From Bacteroidaceae bacterium (GTDB taxonomy: Bacteria; Bacteroidota; Bacteroidia; Bacteroidales; Bacteroidaceae): a stretch of 53,878 bases of DNA. The stretch covers positions 1-53,878 of the forward strand of contig JAILRU010000131.1 in NCBI GenBank assembly GCA_024697945.1. The letters are read 5' to 3'. Below, piece after piece: positions 27,368-35,089 of this stretch. Both the position numbers and the translations under genes were made by a program. The notes beneath the pieces were generated by a model that ran no database searches, had not been told where the DNA came from, and saw only the letters and a program-made list of their open reading frames with translations. Every line of letters begins with the position of its first letter. Positions within the stretch are counted from its first letter, which is position 1.

Positions 27368-28948
27368 TTAACGGGACACGACTGTCTTTCTACCTTTATA
27401 TATATATACCCCTTTGACTGAAGGCTTGGCGATGAGACGACGTCCATCGAGCGTGTACCAAGCATCATTGTCAATTGAGAATTGTGGATTGTCAATTAAA
27501 TCGATGACTGTGGTAGGTCCCTCGCATATCCAGTTGAAGTACTTGGAATAGCTCTTTAGGGTGAAAAGTTCCACCAGGAAATCGATACCAGCATCCACGT
27601 GGTCACTTTTGTTGAAGGTGTCATTTACGCGAAAGAGGTCTCCCTCGCCATAGGAGTGGGCATCGCGGAAGGAGAGGTAGTTGCCATCATAAGGCACGAC
27701 CGTATCGTCTTTCGTGTGAAAGAACTGGATGCGATGCTGCGGCTCCCAGCCGGTAATGAGCGAATTGTCGGCCAAGGCACGATGAATAGCCTTCGGAGCA
27801 CTGGTAATCTCCTCTGGCACAGCATCGAAATTGTTGGGGTCACTCAAATACTCACAGACTTCAGGTGTGAACATATTCCGAATATAAGCCCACACCTTGT
27901 CCTTTTTAGGACTTTCAAACAATTCGGCCATCTGCTCTGGTGTGTAATTGTGGCCAAGACTGTCGAGACCCTGCTGCAGCTGCTGATACCACATGAGGGC
28001 TATTTCGTCGGAACTGTATTCCTTGCTGTCTATCCAGTCAAGCACTCCCGTATCAAGGAGTTGCTGCGACAGAAAATCCTCCAGTTTATAACGCGCCACG
28101 TCAGGATGGCTGTAGAACATACCTTTCACGATGAGGGGCATCACGACGGGCATGGTGGTCACGCCTTTCTCGAAATAATAACGTATGGTCTGCACGAGGT
28201 CGTAGGGACCGTTGCCGCAGAGACTGCCCTGGAAATGCAACTCGTCGGCAAGTCCCGCTTCTTCTATGTAACGATGGGTGGCAAGGCTGACGGCACCTCC
28301 CTGAGAGTACCCCATAGAAAACGAGCGCCAGTTGCTCTTCATGGGTAGTAGAGTCGAACTCTCCTGAGATTCCTTCTGATAGAGGGCGAGGCCGTAGGTA
28401 ACGGCATCAGTCACTTGGCGAGCTGTCAGACGCTGAGACAAGTAGGGATGCGGCATGTCCTTCGTCACGCCATAGCCCTCATAGTCAGGGGCGATGACTA
28501 TGCAACGGCCCACGTAGTTGGCAGATTCGCCAAATAAACTCTTATACTCCCGATTTGGAAATAGCGAAAGCAGGACCTGCTCTTTGGAGAATCCAGGAGT
28601 GGAAGGACGCTCTGCATCGGAAGTAATGGTGAAATGACAGTAAATATGAAGGCTCTCGATACTGTCGGTCTCCCGTCTCTTTTCTGGGGTCCAAGCGAAG
28701 ATGGCCGAAGAGAGCACCGTGGCTTCGCCTGCCGCATTAATAGACGGATAGTTGAAAGTATATACCGTACAATTATCTTTTTTATAGAGCTCCGTCAGGG
28801 TTTCAGATGATTGAACTGTCTGAGCAAGGGACAACGGACAACAGACAAAAGTAAAAAGGTGAAAAAGTGAAAAGGTGAAAAAGACAAGCAACGCTTGACG
28901 GCTGAAGGGGGAGTCAACAGACAATAAACGCCAAATCATTCTTTCCAT
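27368..28948 (-). CDS. Secreted lipase-like alpha/beta-hydrolase with T9SS sorting domain
   Basis: A 526-residue serine hydrolase. The nucleophile is in GYSQGGAVSL near 213, Asp in HTKDDTVVPY near 414, and His in NKSDHVDAG near 449, giving a complete triad of the secretory-lipase type. The signal peptide is built largely from a phrase repeat (TTCACTTTTTCACC type), encoding FTFSLFHLFTFV. The end (WYTLDGRRL ... KGVYIYKGRK) is a T9SS sorting domain. The linker before it (IDNPQFSIDN) is encoded by another phrase repeat (CAATTGACAAT type). ATG 28948 or 28939 may start it. It lies 32 bases after the GH25 gene. Confidence 0.8.
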   Translation of the reverse strand: MERMIWRLLSVDSPFSRQALLVFFTFSLFHLFTFVCCPLSLAQTVQSSETLTELYKKDNCTVYTFNYPSINAAGEATVLSSAIFAWTPEKRRETDSIESLHIYCHFTITSDAERPSTPGFSKEQVLLSLFPNREYKSLFGESANYVGRCIVIAPDYEGYGVTKDMPHPYLSQRLTARQVTDAVTYGLALYQKESQESSTLLPMKSNWRSFSMGYSQGGAVSLATHRYIEEAGLADELHFQGSLCGNGPYDLVQTIRYYFEKGVTTMPVVMPLIVKGMFYSHPDVARYKLEDFLSQQLLDTGVLDWIDSKEYSSDEIALMWYQQLQQGLDSLGHNYTPEQMAELFESPKKDKVWAYIRNMFTPEVCEYLSDPNNFDAVPEEITSAPKAIHRALADNSLITGWEPQHRIQFFHTKDDTVVPYDGNYLSFRDAHSYGEGDLFRVNDTFNKSDHVDAGIDFLVELFTLKSYSKYFNWICEGPTTVIDLIDNPQFSIDNDAWYTLDGRRLIAKPSVKGVYIYKGRKTVVSR

Positions 28949-28980
28949 AGTTCTCTCTTGTTAAAATCCGAGGGATTTGC

Positions 28981-29796
28981 TCACTTTTTTCCGCTAACGG
29001 GGGAAGGAAGCATAATATCTGCTACAGTATATCTGTCGAGGAAGACACTACGGTCAACATGACCATTAATACCATCCACCTGACCTTTACTGGTATATTG
29101 CCAAAGGACGATGGGCACATCCTCGCTCAAACCAGGAAATTCATCGGCATAACGGGCCACCATAAAGCGGTACTGGGTAAACTTGCCTTCAAGATAAGCA
29201 GCATAGAAATTAACGCCGGTATAGATGATGGGCTTAACACCATATATGCGCTCCACGCCATCGAGGAAAGCCTTCAGCCTTCCCTGAAACTGTGAGAGGG
29301 AGCCTTTGCCGCGCTTCTCAACATCGACGATGGGAATGAGGTCATGCTGCCAGGGCTCAACGATGGCGCTGAAGTTTCGAAGCTGCCACTGGACGTTTAC
29401 ATTTGGACGATAGAAATGATAGACACCAACAGGGATGCCTACACGCTTGGCTCCATAGAGGTTGCGCAGATAGCAGTCATCGACAAGGTCCGAACCCTCT
29501 GTAGCTTTGAGATAGACGAACTGGACATTTTTGTCGCGCGACACCTCGTCCCAGTCGATACGCCCCTGATAATGCGACACGTCAATGCCTTGCTGCTGGT
29601 TTACAGTATGACGGATGAGCGGACGCAGTTCCTGGACTTGAGGCAACGGACGGTCAGGCTCTGGAGCAGGCATCAAGACATCAGGTTCCGGCAATGCAAA
29701 CATCTGCTCTATCTGCTTGCCTTTCTTGTTATCAGCAAGAGATACAACAGCCACAACTGTCGAAAACAGAAGAAGAAGCAAGCTGGCCCGACACAT
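28981..29796 (-). CDS. GH25 muramidase (lysozyme family)
   Basis: A 271-residue exported GH25 enzyme that would cleave the MurNAc-GlcNAc bond of peptidoglycan. Family motifs are GIDVSHYQGRIDW, FVYLKATEGSD, GVYHFYRP, the catalytic DxE in IPIVDVEKRG, and VLWQYTSKGQVDGI. An N-terminal hydrophobic stretch (ASLLLLLFSTVVAVVSLA) acts as a signal or anchor. I prefer ATG 29796; a TTG at 29817 is an alternative start just after the upstream stop. It is the middle gene of a three-gene minus-strand operon, and probably acts on the cell's own wall in the periplasm. Confidence 0.88.
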   Translation of the reverse strand: MCRASLLLLLFSTVVAVVSLADNKKGKQIEQMFALPEPDVLMPAPEPDRPLPQVQELRPLIRHTVNQQQGIDVSHYQGRIDWDEVSRDKNVQFVYLKATEGSDLVDDCYLRNLYGAKRVGIPVGVYHFYRPNVNVQWQLRNFSAIVEPWQHDLIPIVDVEKRGKGSLSQFQGRLKAFLDGVERIYGVKPIIYTGVNFYAAYLEGKFTQYRFMVARYADEFPGLSEDVPIVLWQYTSKGQVDGINGHVDRSVFLDRYTVADIMLPSPVSGKK

Positions 29797-29820
29797 TTTC
29801 TGGTGCCCAATGTTCAATGG

Positions 29821-30354
29821 TTATTCCCCAAGATAGTCCCACTCGAAGTTCCCGCTTTTTATGCTGGGGAACTGGCTACGGACATCAACCTCCTGCCGGT
29901 CGCGCAGATGCCCGAGAACTTTGTCATAGCAATCATGGGGGCTTTCTGCCTTAACCTTGCAGACAAAGGTCGTATCCACATAGTGGCACTTCTGTGTCTC
30001 TGGCAGAGTAACAACACGCTTGAAAACAATCTTTGCAGCATACCATCCCGGCTGGGGTTCATCATAACTGGCCAAAGCCTCTTTCTGGGCTGCTTTTTCC
30101 AATTTCAGCTGACCTGCTCCCTTTGCCTTGAACTCTTCCATTGATTCTGCCGTTGTCTTAATGACAATGAAGAAAGAACGTGCGCGCACCTTGATGTGCT
30201 TGGGGTACATTGCACTACTATTCATGAACTTTTCCAGTTCACTGACTATCTCATCGGTAATCTCCATGTCATCCAAAGATGAAAGAAAGTGGAGAGCCTC
30301 TTCTACGCTGTGGACGAGCGTCTCGTCATCGAAGTATCTAATGTAAAGATTCAC
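29821..30354 (-). CDS. Conserved-looking protein of unknown function
   Basis: A 177-residue soluble protein without signal peptide or membrane segment that I do not recognise. The N-terminal half is helical and acidic. The C-terminal half is beta-rich, with KVRARSFFIVIKTT and WYAAKIVFKRVV. It reminds me loosely of the strand pattern in the DUF4494 protein at 6308, but I would not call them homologues. It starts the operon with GH25 and the lipase; the upstream leader is full of short A/T-rich phrase repeats. Confidence 0.7.
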   Translation of the reverse strand: MNLYIRYFDDETLVHSVEEALHFLSSLDDMEITDEIVSELEKFMNSSAMYPKHIKVRARSFFIVIKTTAESMEEFKAKGAGQLKLEKAAQKEALASYDEPQPGWYAAKIVFKRVVTLPETQKCHYVDTTFVCKVKAESPHDCYDKVLGHLRDRQEVDVRSQFPSIKSGNFEWDYLGE

Positions 30355-30428
30355 AATTCTACAATATCACAATTTAACAATCTTACAAATCTACAATCTC
30401 ACAATTAACGTTTTCACGAATTGCGGCG

Positions 30429-30436
30429 CAAAATTA
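30429..30436 (-). promoter_or_regulatory. -7 promoter box of the GH25 operon
   Basis: TAATTTTG on the minus strand, about 75 bases before the first gene. No -33 TTTG at normal spacing is visible. The UTR holds repeated ACAATCTCACAATT-type phrases. Confidence 0.5.
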
Positions 30437-30500
30437 AAAAAAAGACTGCACATAGAGAAATTTTCGTGGCACAAAAACCTGCTAAACAAGAGATTTTATT

Positions 30501-30508
30501 TATTTTTG
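30501..30508 (+). promoter_or_regulatory. -7 promoter box of the BASS-type transporter gene
   Basis: TATTTTTG, 24 bases before ATG 30533. It overlaps the TTG at 30506, so the longer reading of the gene is unlikely. No -33 box is evident. Confidence 0.5.
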
Positions 30509-30532
30509 CACAGCAAAAGCGAAACTGGGACG

Positions 30533-31483
30533 ATGAATATCAAAAGATTTGTCAAAAACTGGTCATTGCCATTAAGCATGGCAATAGGCGCGTCGAGCTA
30601 CTTCATCTGTCGCAGCATTCCATTTGCCCCAAGTGTCAGGGAGGCAATGATAGAAGGAGTGGCTTATCTGCAGCCTGCACTCATCTTCTGTATGCTGACG
30701 CTTACATTCTGCCGCATACGTCCCAGCGATATGCAACTGCGAGGCTGGCAATGGTGGCTACTGACGCTTCAGGCTGGCATCGCGATTGCACTATGCTGGG
30801 TGTATCTCTCCATCGATGATGCCACAAGCCGGCTTTTCTTGCAGAGTGCCATGCTTTGCTTCATCTGTCCGACAGCCACAGCAGCTGCGGTAGTCACAGC
30901 AAAGCTGGGCGGCAATGCAGGTACACTCACGGCCTATACGCTTCTCATTAACCTCTGTGCTGCCCTGCTCATCCCTGCACTTGTTCCTTTGGTCAATCCT
31001 ACTGGCGGAATGGATTTCTGGCTATCCTTCTGGCTCATCATCCGCAAAGTATTTCCTCTCCTCATTTGTCCGCTGCTTGTTGCCTTCCTCCTCCGTCGCA
31101 CCTTACCGTCTTTGGTGCACTTCCTCGTCAGTTACCCTGACCTGCCTTTCCATCTCTGGATTGTGTCCTTGTCGCTTGCTATTGCTGTTACCACACGCAT
31201 CCTTGTACACGTCGAAGTGACACCAGAGGCCTGCCTTGCCATTGCGATAGCCTCAGTTCTGGCATGTATTGTCCAATTCGCAGCAGGTCGCATGATAGGC
31301 CGATGCTATGCCGATACCATTAGTGCCGGACAGGCTTGCGGACAGAAGAACACCATCTTAGCCATTTGGGTCGGTTATACCTTCCTCGACCCGCTTACGG
31401 CACTGGCTGGCGGATTCTATAGTGTATGGCACAATGTCTATAACGCATGGCAACTTTACAGGCTTAACCAAGCAAAATCATAG
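30533..31483 (+). CDS. Bile acid:sodium symporter (BASS) family transporter
   Basis: A 316-residue polytopic inner-membrane protein with about nine to ten hydrophobic segments. The GQACGQKNTILAIWVGYTFL region near 270-290 resembles the conserved Q-rich crossover motif of BASS/SBF carriers. The CPTATAAAVVTAKLGGN segment near 115-130 fits the other discontinuous helix. It would import an organic anion with sodium; the actual substrate cannot be inferred. ATG 30533 is chosen because of the promoter. It is monocistronic and is followed by a 340-base non-coding region. Confidence 0.8.
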   Translation: MNIKRFVKNWSLPLSMAIGASSYFICRSIPFAPSVREAMIEGVAYLQPALIFCMLTLTFCRIRPSDMQLRGWQWWLLTLQAGIAIALCWVYLSIDDATSRLFLQSAMLCFICPTATAAAVVTAKLGGNAGTLTAYTLLINLCAALLIPALVPLVNPTGGMDFWLSFWLIIRKVFPLLICPLLVAFLLRRTLPSLVHFLVSYPDLPFHLWIVSLSLAIAVTTRILVHVEVTPEACLAIAIASVLACIVQFAAGRMIGRCYADTISAGQACGQKNTILAIWVGYTFLDPLTALAGGFYSVWHNVYNAWQLYRLNQAKS

Positions 31484-31776
31484 GCTATGGGGACTAAAAA
31501 TATGCGGACCTAAGGGAAAACTTATTATCCAACCTTGATAATATATTTTCAAGGCTTTAAAACATATTTTCAAGACTCGAAAAAGTATTTTCAAACCTGG
31601 AAAATAACTTTCAACAAGGTAGAAAACTTTTTTACTCCCCGTAGTAAATCTTATTCTTTCGTATTCCAGATATTTTTCAATAAGGAAGAATAGATTTGTT
31701 TGTCCATAGATCTAATCACTATTACATGTTCAAAGATACTTTTTCTACTGAAAAGGAAAAATAATCATGCATTTGT
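31484..31776. other. Non-coding region between the transporter and the aromatic operon leader
   Basis: I see no gene here. It holds the imperfect 21-base repeats at 31543-31627. One possible hairpin occurs: CCTTGA near 31533 can pair with TCAAGG near 31549. The rest is A/T-rich and unassigned. Confidence 0.6.
31543..31627. repeat. Four imperfect tandem repeats of about 21 bases
   Basis: The units begin TATTTTCAAGGCTTTAAAAC, TATTTTCAAGACTCGAAAAA and TATTTTCAAACCTGGAAAAT; a more diverged fourth begins ACTTTCAACAAGG. The shared core is TTTTCAA, six variable bases, then GAAAA. Confidence 0.6.
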
Positions 31777-31807
31777 TTTGCAGAATGAAAGAAAAGATGT
31801 ACTTTTG
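31777..31807 (+). promoter_or_regulatory. Promoter of the aromatic amino acid operon
   Basis: TTTG at 31777-31780 and TACTTTTG at 31800-31807, 19 bases apart, a full consensus match. Transcription would start near 31814, about 13 bases before the leader peptide ATG and nearly 200 bases before the first enzyme gene. Confidence 0.85.
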
Positions 31808-31826
31808 CAGCGAAAAACTAAGAAAG

Positions 31827-31886
31827 ATGACTCAGAACAGCAATAGCTTTTACGGCTTTTACTATTACTTTTACTTTAGCAAATGA
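31827..31886 (+). CDS. Phe/Tyr leader peptide of the aromatic amino acid operon
   Basis: A 19-residue open frame, MTQNSNSFYGFYYYFYFSK, ending TGA at 31884-31886. Residues 8-17 contain four Phe and five Tyr codons in ten positions, which is far from chance and typical of an attenuation leader. A purine-rich AAGAAAG precedes the ATG by zero to a few bases. It lies just downstream of a consensus promoter and just upstream of a terminator hairpin and of genes for Tyr/Phe synthesis. The stop codon lies six bases before the sequence that can form the antiterminator, so a ribosome at the stop would cover it. Function inferred: sensing of charged tRNA-Phe and tRNA-Tyr. Confidence 0.88.
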   Translation: MTQNSNSFYGFYYYFYFSK

Positions 31887-31887
31887 A

Positions 31888-31971
31888 GTGAAGCGGGTCG
31901 TCGTATATACAAATAAGGTATAGATAACTAAACAGAAACATCCCGCTCAGCAATGCAGCGGGATTTTTTTT
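31888..31971 (+). promoter_or_regulatory. Attenuator: antiterminator and terminator hairpins
   Basis: The terminator is ATCCCGCT (31940-31947), loop, AGCGGGAT (31957-31964) and a run of eight T to 31971. Upstream, AGCGGG (31892-31897) can instead pair with CCCGCT (31942-31947), which would break the terminator. The intervening TATAC/GTATA (31906-31922) can form a small stem that brings the two together. GTGAAGC (31888-31894) could also pair weakly, with a bulge, with either GCTTTTAC in the leader frame (31846-31853, 31855-31862), giving the 1:2, 2:3, 3:4 arrangement of classical attenuators. Confidence 0.82.
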
Positions 31972-32006
31972 AGGATGGGAACTCAAACAACTTGGCGTTA
32001 ACGAAA

Positions 32007-33185
32007 ATGGAAGACAAAGTATTTAGTATAAAGCCGGCTGAGCGGCTTGCCGACGTCAGCGAGTACTACTTCAGCCGCAAGCTTAAGGAGGTTGCCGCCA
32101 TGAATGCCCAGGGAATGGACATCATCAGCCTGGCCATCGGGAGTCCAGACATGCCGCCTTCGCCAGAGACAATCGAAACCCTCTGCCTTGAAGCACAGAA
32201 ACCCACATCACACGGCTATCAGCCAACTGTCGGAATCCCTGAACTGCGCTCGGCAATGGCTCGTTTCTACAAGAGATGGTACGGCGTCGAGCTCGACCCG
32301 AAGACTGAGATACAGCCCCTTATCGGCAGCAAAGAGGGCATCCTTCACGTCACATTGGCCTTCGTCAATCCTGGCGACGAGGTACTCGTTCCGAATCCAG
32401 GCTACCCTACTTACACAAGCCTGAGCAAGCTGCTCGGAGCCAAGATAGTGAACTACGACCTGCTTCCAGAAAACGGCTGGCAGCCAGACTTCGACGCCCT
32501 GGAACAGATGGACCTGAGCCGCGTGAAACTCCTATGGACGAACTACCCCAACATGCCGACAGGCGCAAAGGCTCGCAAGGAAACCTACGAAAAGCTCGTC
32601 AACTTTGCCCTTCGCCACAATATCATCGTGGTTAACGACAATCCCTACAGCTTCATCCTCAACGAAGGCGAACGCCTGTCCATCCTCCAAATCCCACGGG
32701 CAAAGGAATGCTGCATCGAATTCAACTCGATGTCGAAGAGCCACAACATGCCAGGCTGGCGTGTAGGCTTGCTTGCCACCAACGCAAAGTTCGTAGAGTG
32801 GATTCTGAAAGTGAAGAGCAACATCGACAGCGGAACTTTCCGCGCCGTACAGCTCGCCGCAGCAAAGGCCTATGACAATTCGGACGCTTGGCACAGACAG
32901 GCAAACGTCCAGACCTACGCCAACCGTCGTCGGATGGCGGAGGAAATCATGCAGGTGCTTGGCTGTCAATACGATCCGGAACAGACGGGCATGTTCCTTT
33001 GGGGACGAATCCCAGATAGCTACGACAATGTCGAGGAACTTACAGAGCGCGTTCTGCACGAGGCCCGCGTCTTCATCACGCCAGGCTTCATCTTCGGCTC
33101 GAACGGCAGTCGCTATATCCGCATCAGCCTCTGCGCGAAAGATGACAAGTTCGCCGAAGCACTCCAAAGGATAAAATCCCTATAA
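32007..33185 (+). CDS. PLP-dependent aminotransferase of the aromatic operon
   Basis: A 392-residue class I/II aminotransferase. The PLP lysine is in FNSMSKSHNMPGWRVG near residue 243. NPGYPTY, the TNYPNMPTGA loop and VVNDNPYSF are further family motifs. The start is ATG 32007; the TTG at 31992 is less likely. By position with DAHP synthase and prephenate dehydrogenase it probably transaminates an aromatic keto acid or prephenate, but the exact acceptor is inferred. It is the first gene after the Phe/Tyr attenuator. The 56-base gap to the next gene is filled by tandem CTATTAAGC-type repeats. Confidence 0.88.
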   Translation: MEDKVFSIKPAERLADVSEYYFSRKLKEVAAMNAQGMDIISLAIGSPDMPPSPETIETLCLEAQKPTSHGYQPTVGIPELRSAMARFYKRWYGVELDPKTEIQPLIGSKEGILHVTLAFVNPGDEVLVPNPGYPTYTSLSKLLGAKIVNYDLLPENGWQPDFDALEQMDLSRVKLLWTNYPNMPTGAKARKETYEKLVNFALRHNIIVVNDNPYSFILNEGERLSILQIPRAKECCIEFNSMSKSHNMPGWRVGLLATNAKFVEWILKVKSNIDSGTFRAVQLAAAKAYDNSDAWHRQANVQTYANRRRMAEEIMQVLGCQYDPEQTGMFLWGRIPDSYDNVEELTERVLHEARVFITPGFIFGSNGSRYIRISLCAKDDKFAEALQRIKSL

Positions 33186-33241
33186 TCCCTATTAAGCCTA
33201 TTAAGCCTATTAACCCCATTAGACCCATAAAATCAAGCAAT

Positions 33242-34306
33242 ATGGAACTCCAGTTACAACCCCTGAACCTGCCAAGTGACCAGGAACGAGCATTCATCAT
33301 CGCTGGTCCTTGCAGCGCTGAGACCGAAGAACAAGTTATAACTACCGCCAAGCAACTGGCGGGCAAAGGCTGCCATATCTTCCGCGCCGGCGTTTGGAAA
33401 CCACGCACAAAGCCAGGCGGCTTCGAGGGACACGGCGAACCGGCCCTCCCTTGGATGGCAAGAGTTAAAAAGGAAACAGGCATGCTCGTTGCCACAGAAG
33501 TAGCTACGCCAAAGCATGTGGAACTTGCCCTGAAGTATGGCATCGACATTCTCTGGATTGGTGCCCGCACTACGGCCAATCCCTTTGCTGTTCAAGAACT
33601 TGCCGATGCGCTGAAAGGCACAAATGCTACGGTGTTGGTCAAGAATCCCCTCAACCCTGACCTGGAACTTTGGATTGGTGCCCTTCTGCGCATAAACGGA
33701 GCAGGCATCCAGAAACTTGGTGCCATTCATCGCGGCTTCAGTAGCTATGAGAAGAAATTGTACCGAAACGAACCGATGTGGCAGATTCCCATCGAGCTGA
33801 AGCGTCGCATGCCGGAGTTGCCTGTTGTGTGTGACCCAAGCCACATCAGCGGTCGCCGCGACCTGATAGCTCCGCTCTGCCAACAGGCAATGGACCTGGG
33901 TTTCGACGGTCTCATCGTAGAGAGCCATTGCGACCCAGACAAGGCTTGGAGCGATGCTTCGCAGCAGGTAACGCCCGAAGTGCTCGACTTCATCGTCTCG
34001 CGCCTCATCTTCCGAGACACTTCAGAACATACCGACAGGCTCAAGGACCTCCGTAAGGAGATTGACGAGATAGACAACGACCTCATTGACCTGCTTGCCA
34101 AACGGATGAAAATCTGTCGCAGTATAGGCGAGTACAAGAAGGAGAACGGAATGACTATCGTCCAGACCCGTCGCTATAGCGAGATTCTGGACAAGCGTGG
34201 CGCACAGGGTTCGCTGCTCGGCATCGATACGCTTTGCATCAAGAACATCTTCGAACACATTCACGAAGAGAGCGTCCGCCAGCAAATGGAGATAATAAAT
34301 AAGTAA
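33242..34306 (+). CDS. Bifunctional DAHP synthase / chorismate mutase
   Basis: A 354-residue fusion. Residues 1 to about 260 are a type I beta/KDPG-like 3-deoxy-7-phosphoheptulonate synthase (IAGPCSAE, FRAGVWKPRT, DPSHISGRRD, DGLIVESH) that starts the shikimate pathway. Residues about 265-354 are an AroQ-type chorismate mutase (LRKEIDEIDNDLIDLLAKRM, then IGEYKKENG) that makes prephenate. The fusion links the first committed step and the branch point, and the mutase part often mediates feedback inhibition. It is encoded 6 bases before the prephenate dehydrogenase gene in an attenuator-controlled operon. Confidence 0.95.
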   Translation: MELQLQPLNLPSDQERAFIIAGPCSAETEEQVITTAKQLAGKGCHIFRAGVWKPRTKPGGFEGHGEPALPWMARVKKETGMLVATEVATPKHVELALKYGIDILWIGARTTANPFAVQELADALKGTNATVLVKNPLNPDLELWIGALLRINGAGIQKLGAIHRGFSSYEKKLYRNEPMWQIPIELKRRMPELPVVCDPSHISGRRDLIAPLCQQAMDLGFDGLIVESHCDPDKAWSDASQQVTPEVLDFIVSRLIFRDTSEHTDRLKDLRKEIDEIDNDLIDLLAKRMKICRSIGEYKKENGMTIVQTRRYSEILDKRGAQGSLLGIDTLCIKNIFEHIHEESVRQQMEIINK

Positions 34307-34312
34307 AAGATT

Positions 34313-35086
34313 ATGAGGATACTTATTTTAGGCGCAGGCAAGATGGGCTCGTTCTTTACGGACGTCCTTTCTTTCGACCATGAATGTGCCGTCTATGAGA
34401 TTGATGCGCGCAGGATGCGCTTCCTATATAATACGCAGCGCTTCACGACCCTCGATGAGATAAAGGCTTTCAAGCCGGAACTCGTCATCAACGCGGTTAC
34501 CTTGAAATACACCATCGACGTCTTCCAGCAAGTCATCCCTTGCTTGCCCAAAGATTGTATTATCTCGGACATTTCCTCGGTCAAGACCGGCCTAAAGGAT
34601 TTCTATGAGGGGACAGGCATGCGCTACGTCTCGACACACCCGATGTTCGGCCCCACGTTTGCCAACCTCGGAGCACTCTCCACAGAGAATGCCATCGTCA
34701 TCAACGAGGGAGACTACATGGGTCGCATTTTCTTCCTTGACCTTTACCGCCGTCTGGGACTGAATGTTCACGAGTACAGTTTCGACGAACACGATGAAGC
34801 GATGGCCTACAGCCTGTCTGTGCCCTTCGTCAGCACATTCGTCTTCTCGGCTGTCATGAAGCATCAGGACGCGCCTGGCACGACCTTCAAGCGACACCTG
34901 AAGATAGCCAGAGGCGTTCTGGGAGAGGATGACACGCTACTTCGCGAAATACTCTTCAATCCGCGCACAAAGGCACACGTCGAGGGCATTCGCTCTGAAC
35001 TGAAAGAATTGATACAGATTATAGACAACCGCGACGAGGACGCGCTCAATGCCTACCTCGCAAAGATTCGCGGCAACATTCGTTAG
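34313..35086 (+). CDS. tyrA: Prephenate dehydrogenase
   Basis: A 257-residue NAD(P)-dependent enzyme converting prephenate to 4-hydroxyphenylpyruvate for tyrosine. It has the Rossmann motif LGAGKMGSF (6-14), ISDISSVKTG, STHPMFGPT and FDEHDEAMAYS, all typical of TyrA. It is the last gene of the operon. The stop is only three bases from the stop of the convergent FKBP gene, with no terminator between them. No prephenate dehydratase gene accompanies it here. Confidence 0.93.
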   Translation: MRILILGAGKMGSFFTDVLSFDHECAVYEIDARRMRFLYNTQRFTTLDEIKAFKPELVINAVTLKYTIDVFQQVIPCLPKDCIISDISSVKTGLKDFYEGTGMRYVSTHPMFGPTFANLGALSTENAIVINEGDYMGRIFFLDLYRRLGLNVHEYSFDEHDEAMAYSLSVPFVSTFVFSAVMKHQDAPGTTFKRHLKIARGVLGEDDTLLREILFNPRTKAHVEGIRSELKELIQIIDNRDEDALNAYLAKIRGNIR

Positions 35087-35089
35087 GCT

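Noticed and set aside
27349..27371. Terminator between the esterase and lipase genes
   Set aside because: TTAAGG/CCTTAA can pair, but the stem is only 6 bp and there is no T-tract on either strand.
28895..28920. Further copy of the GC-rich element at the lipase 5' end
   Set aside because: Only a short GGGGGAGTC-type arm is present, which is too little to support it.
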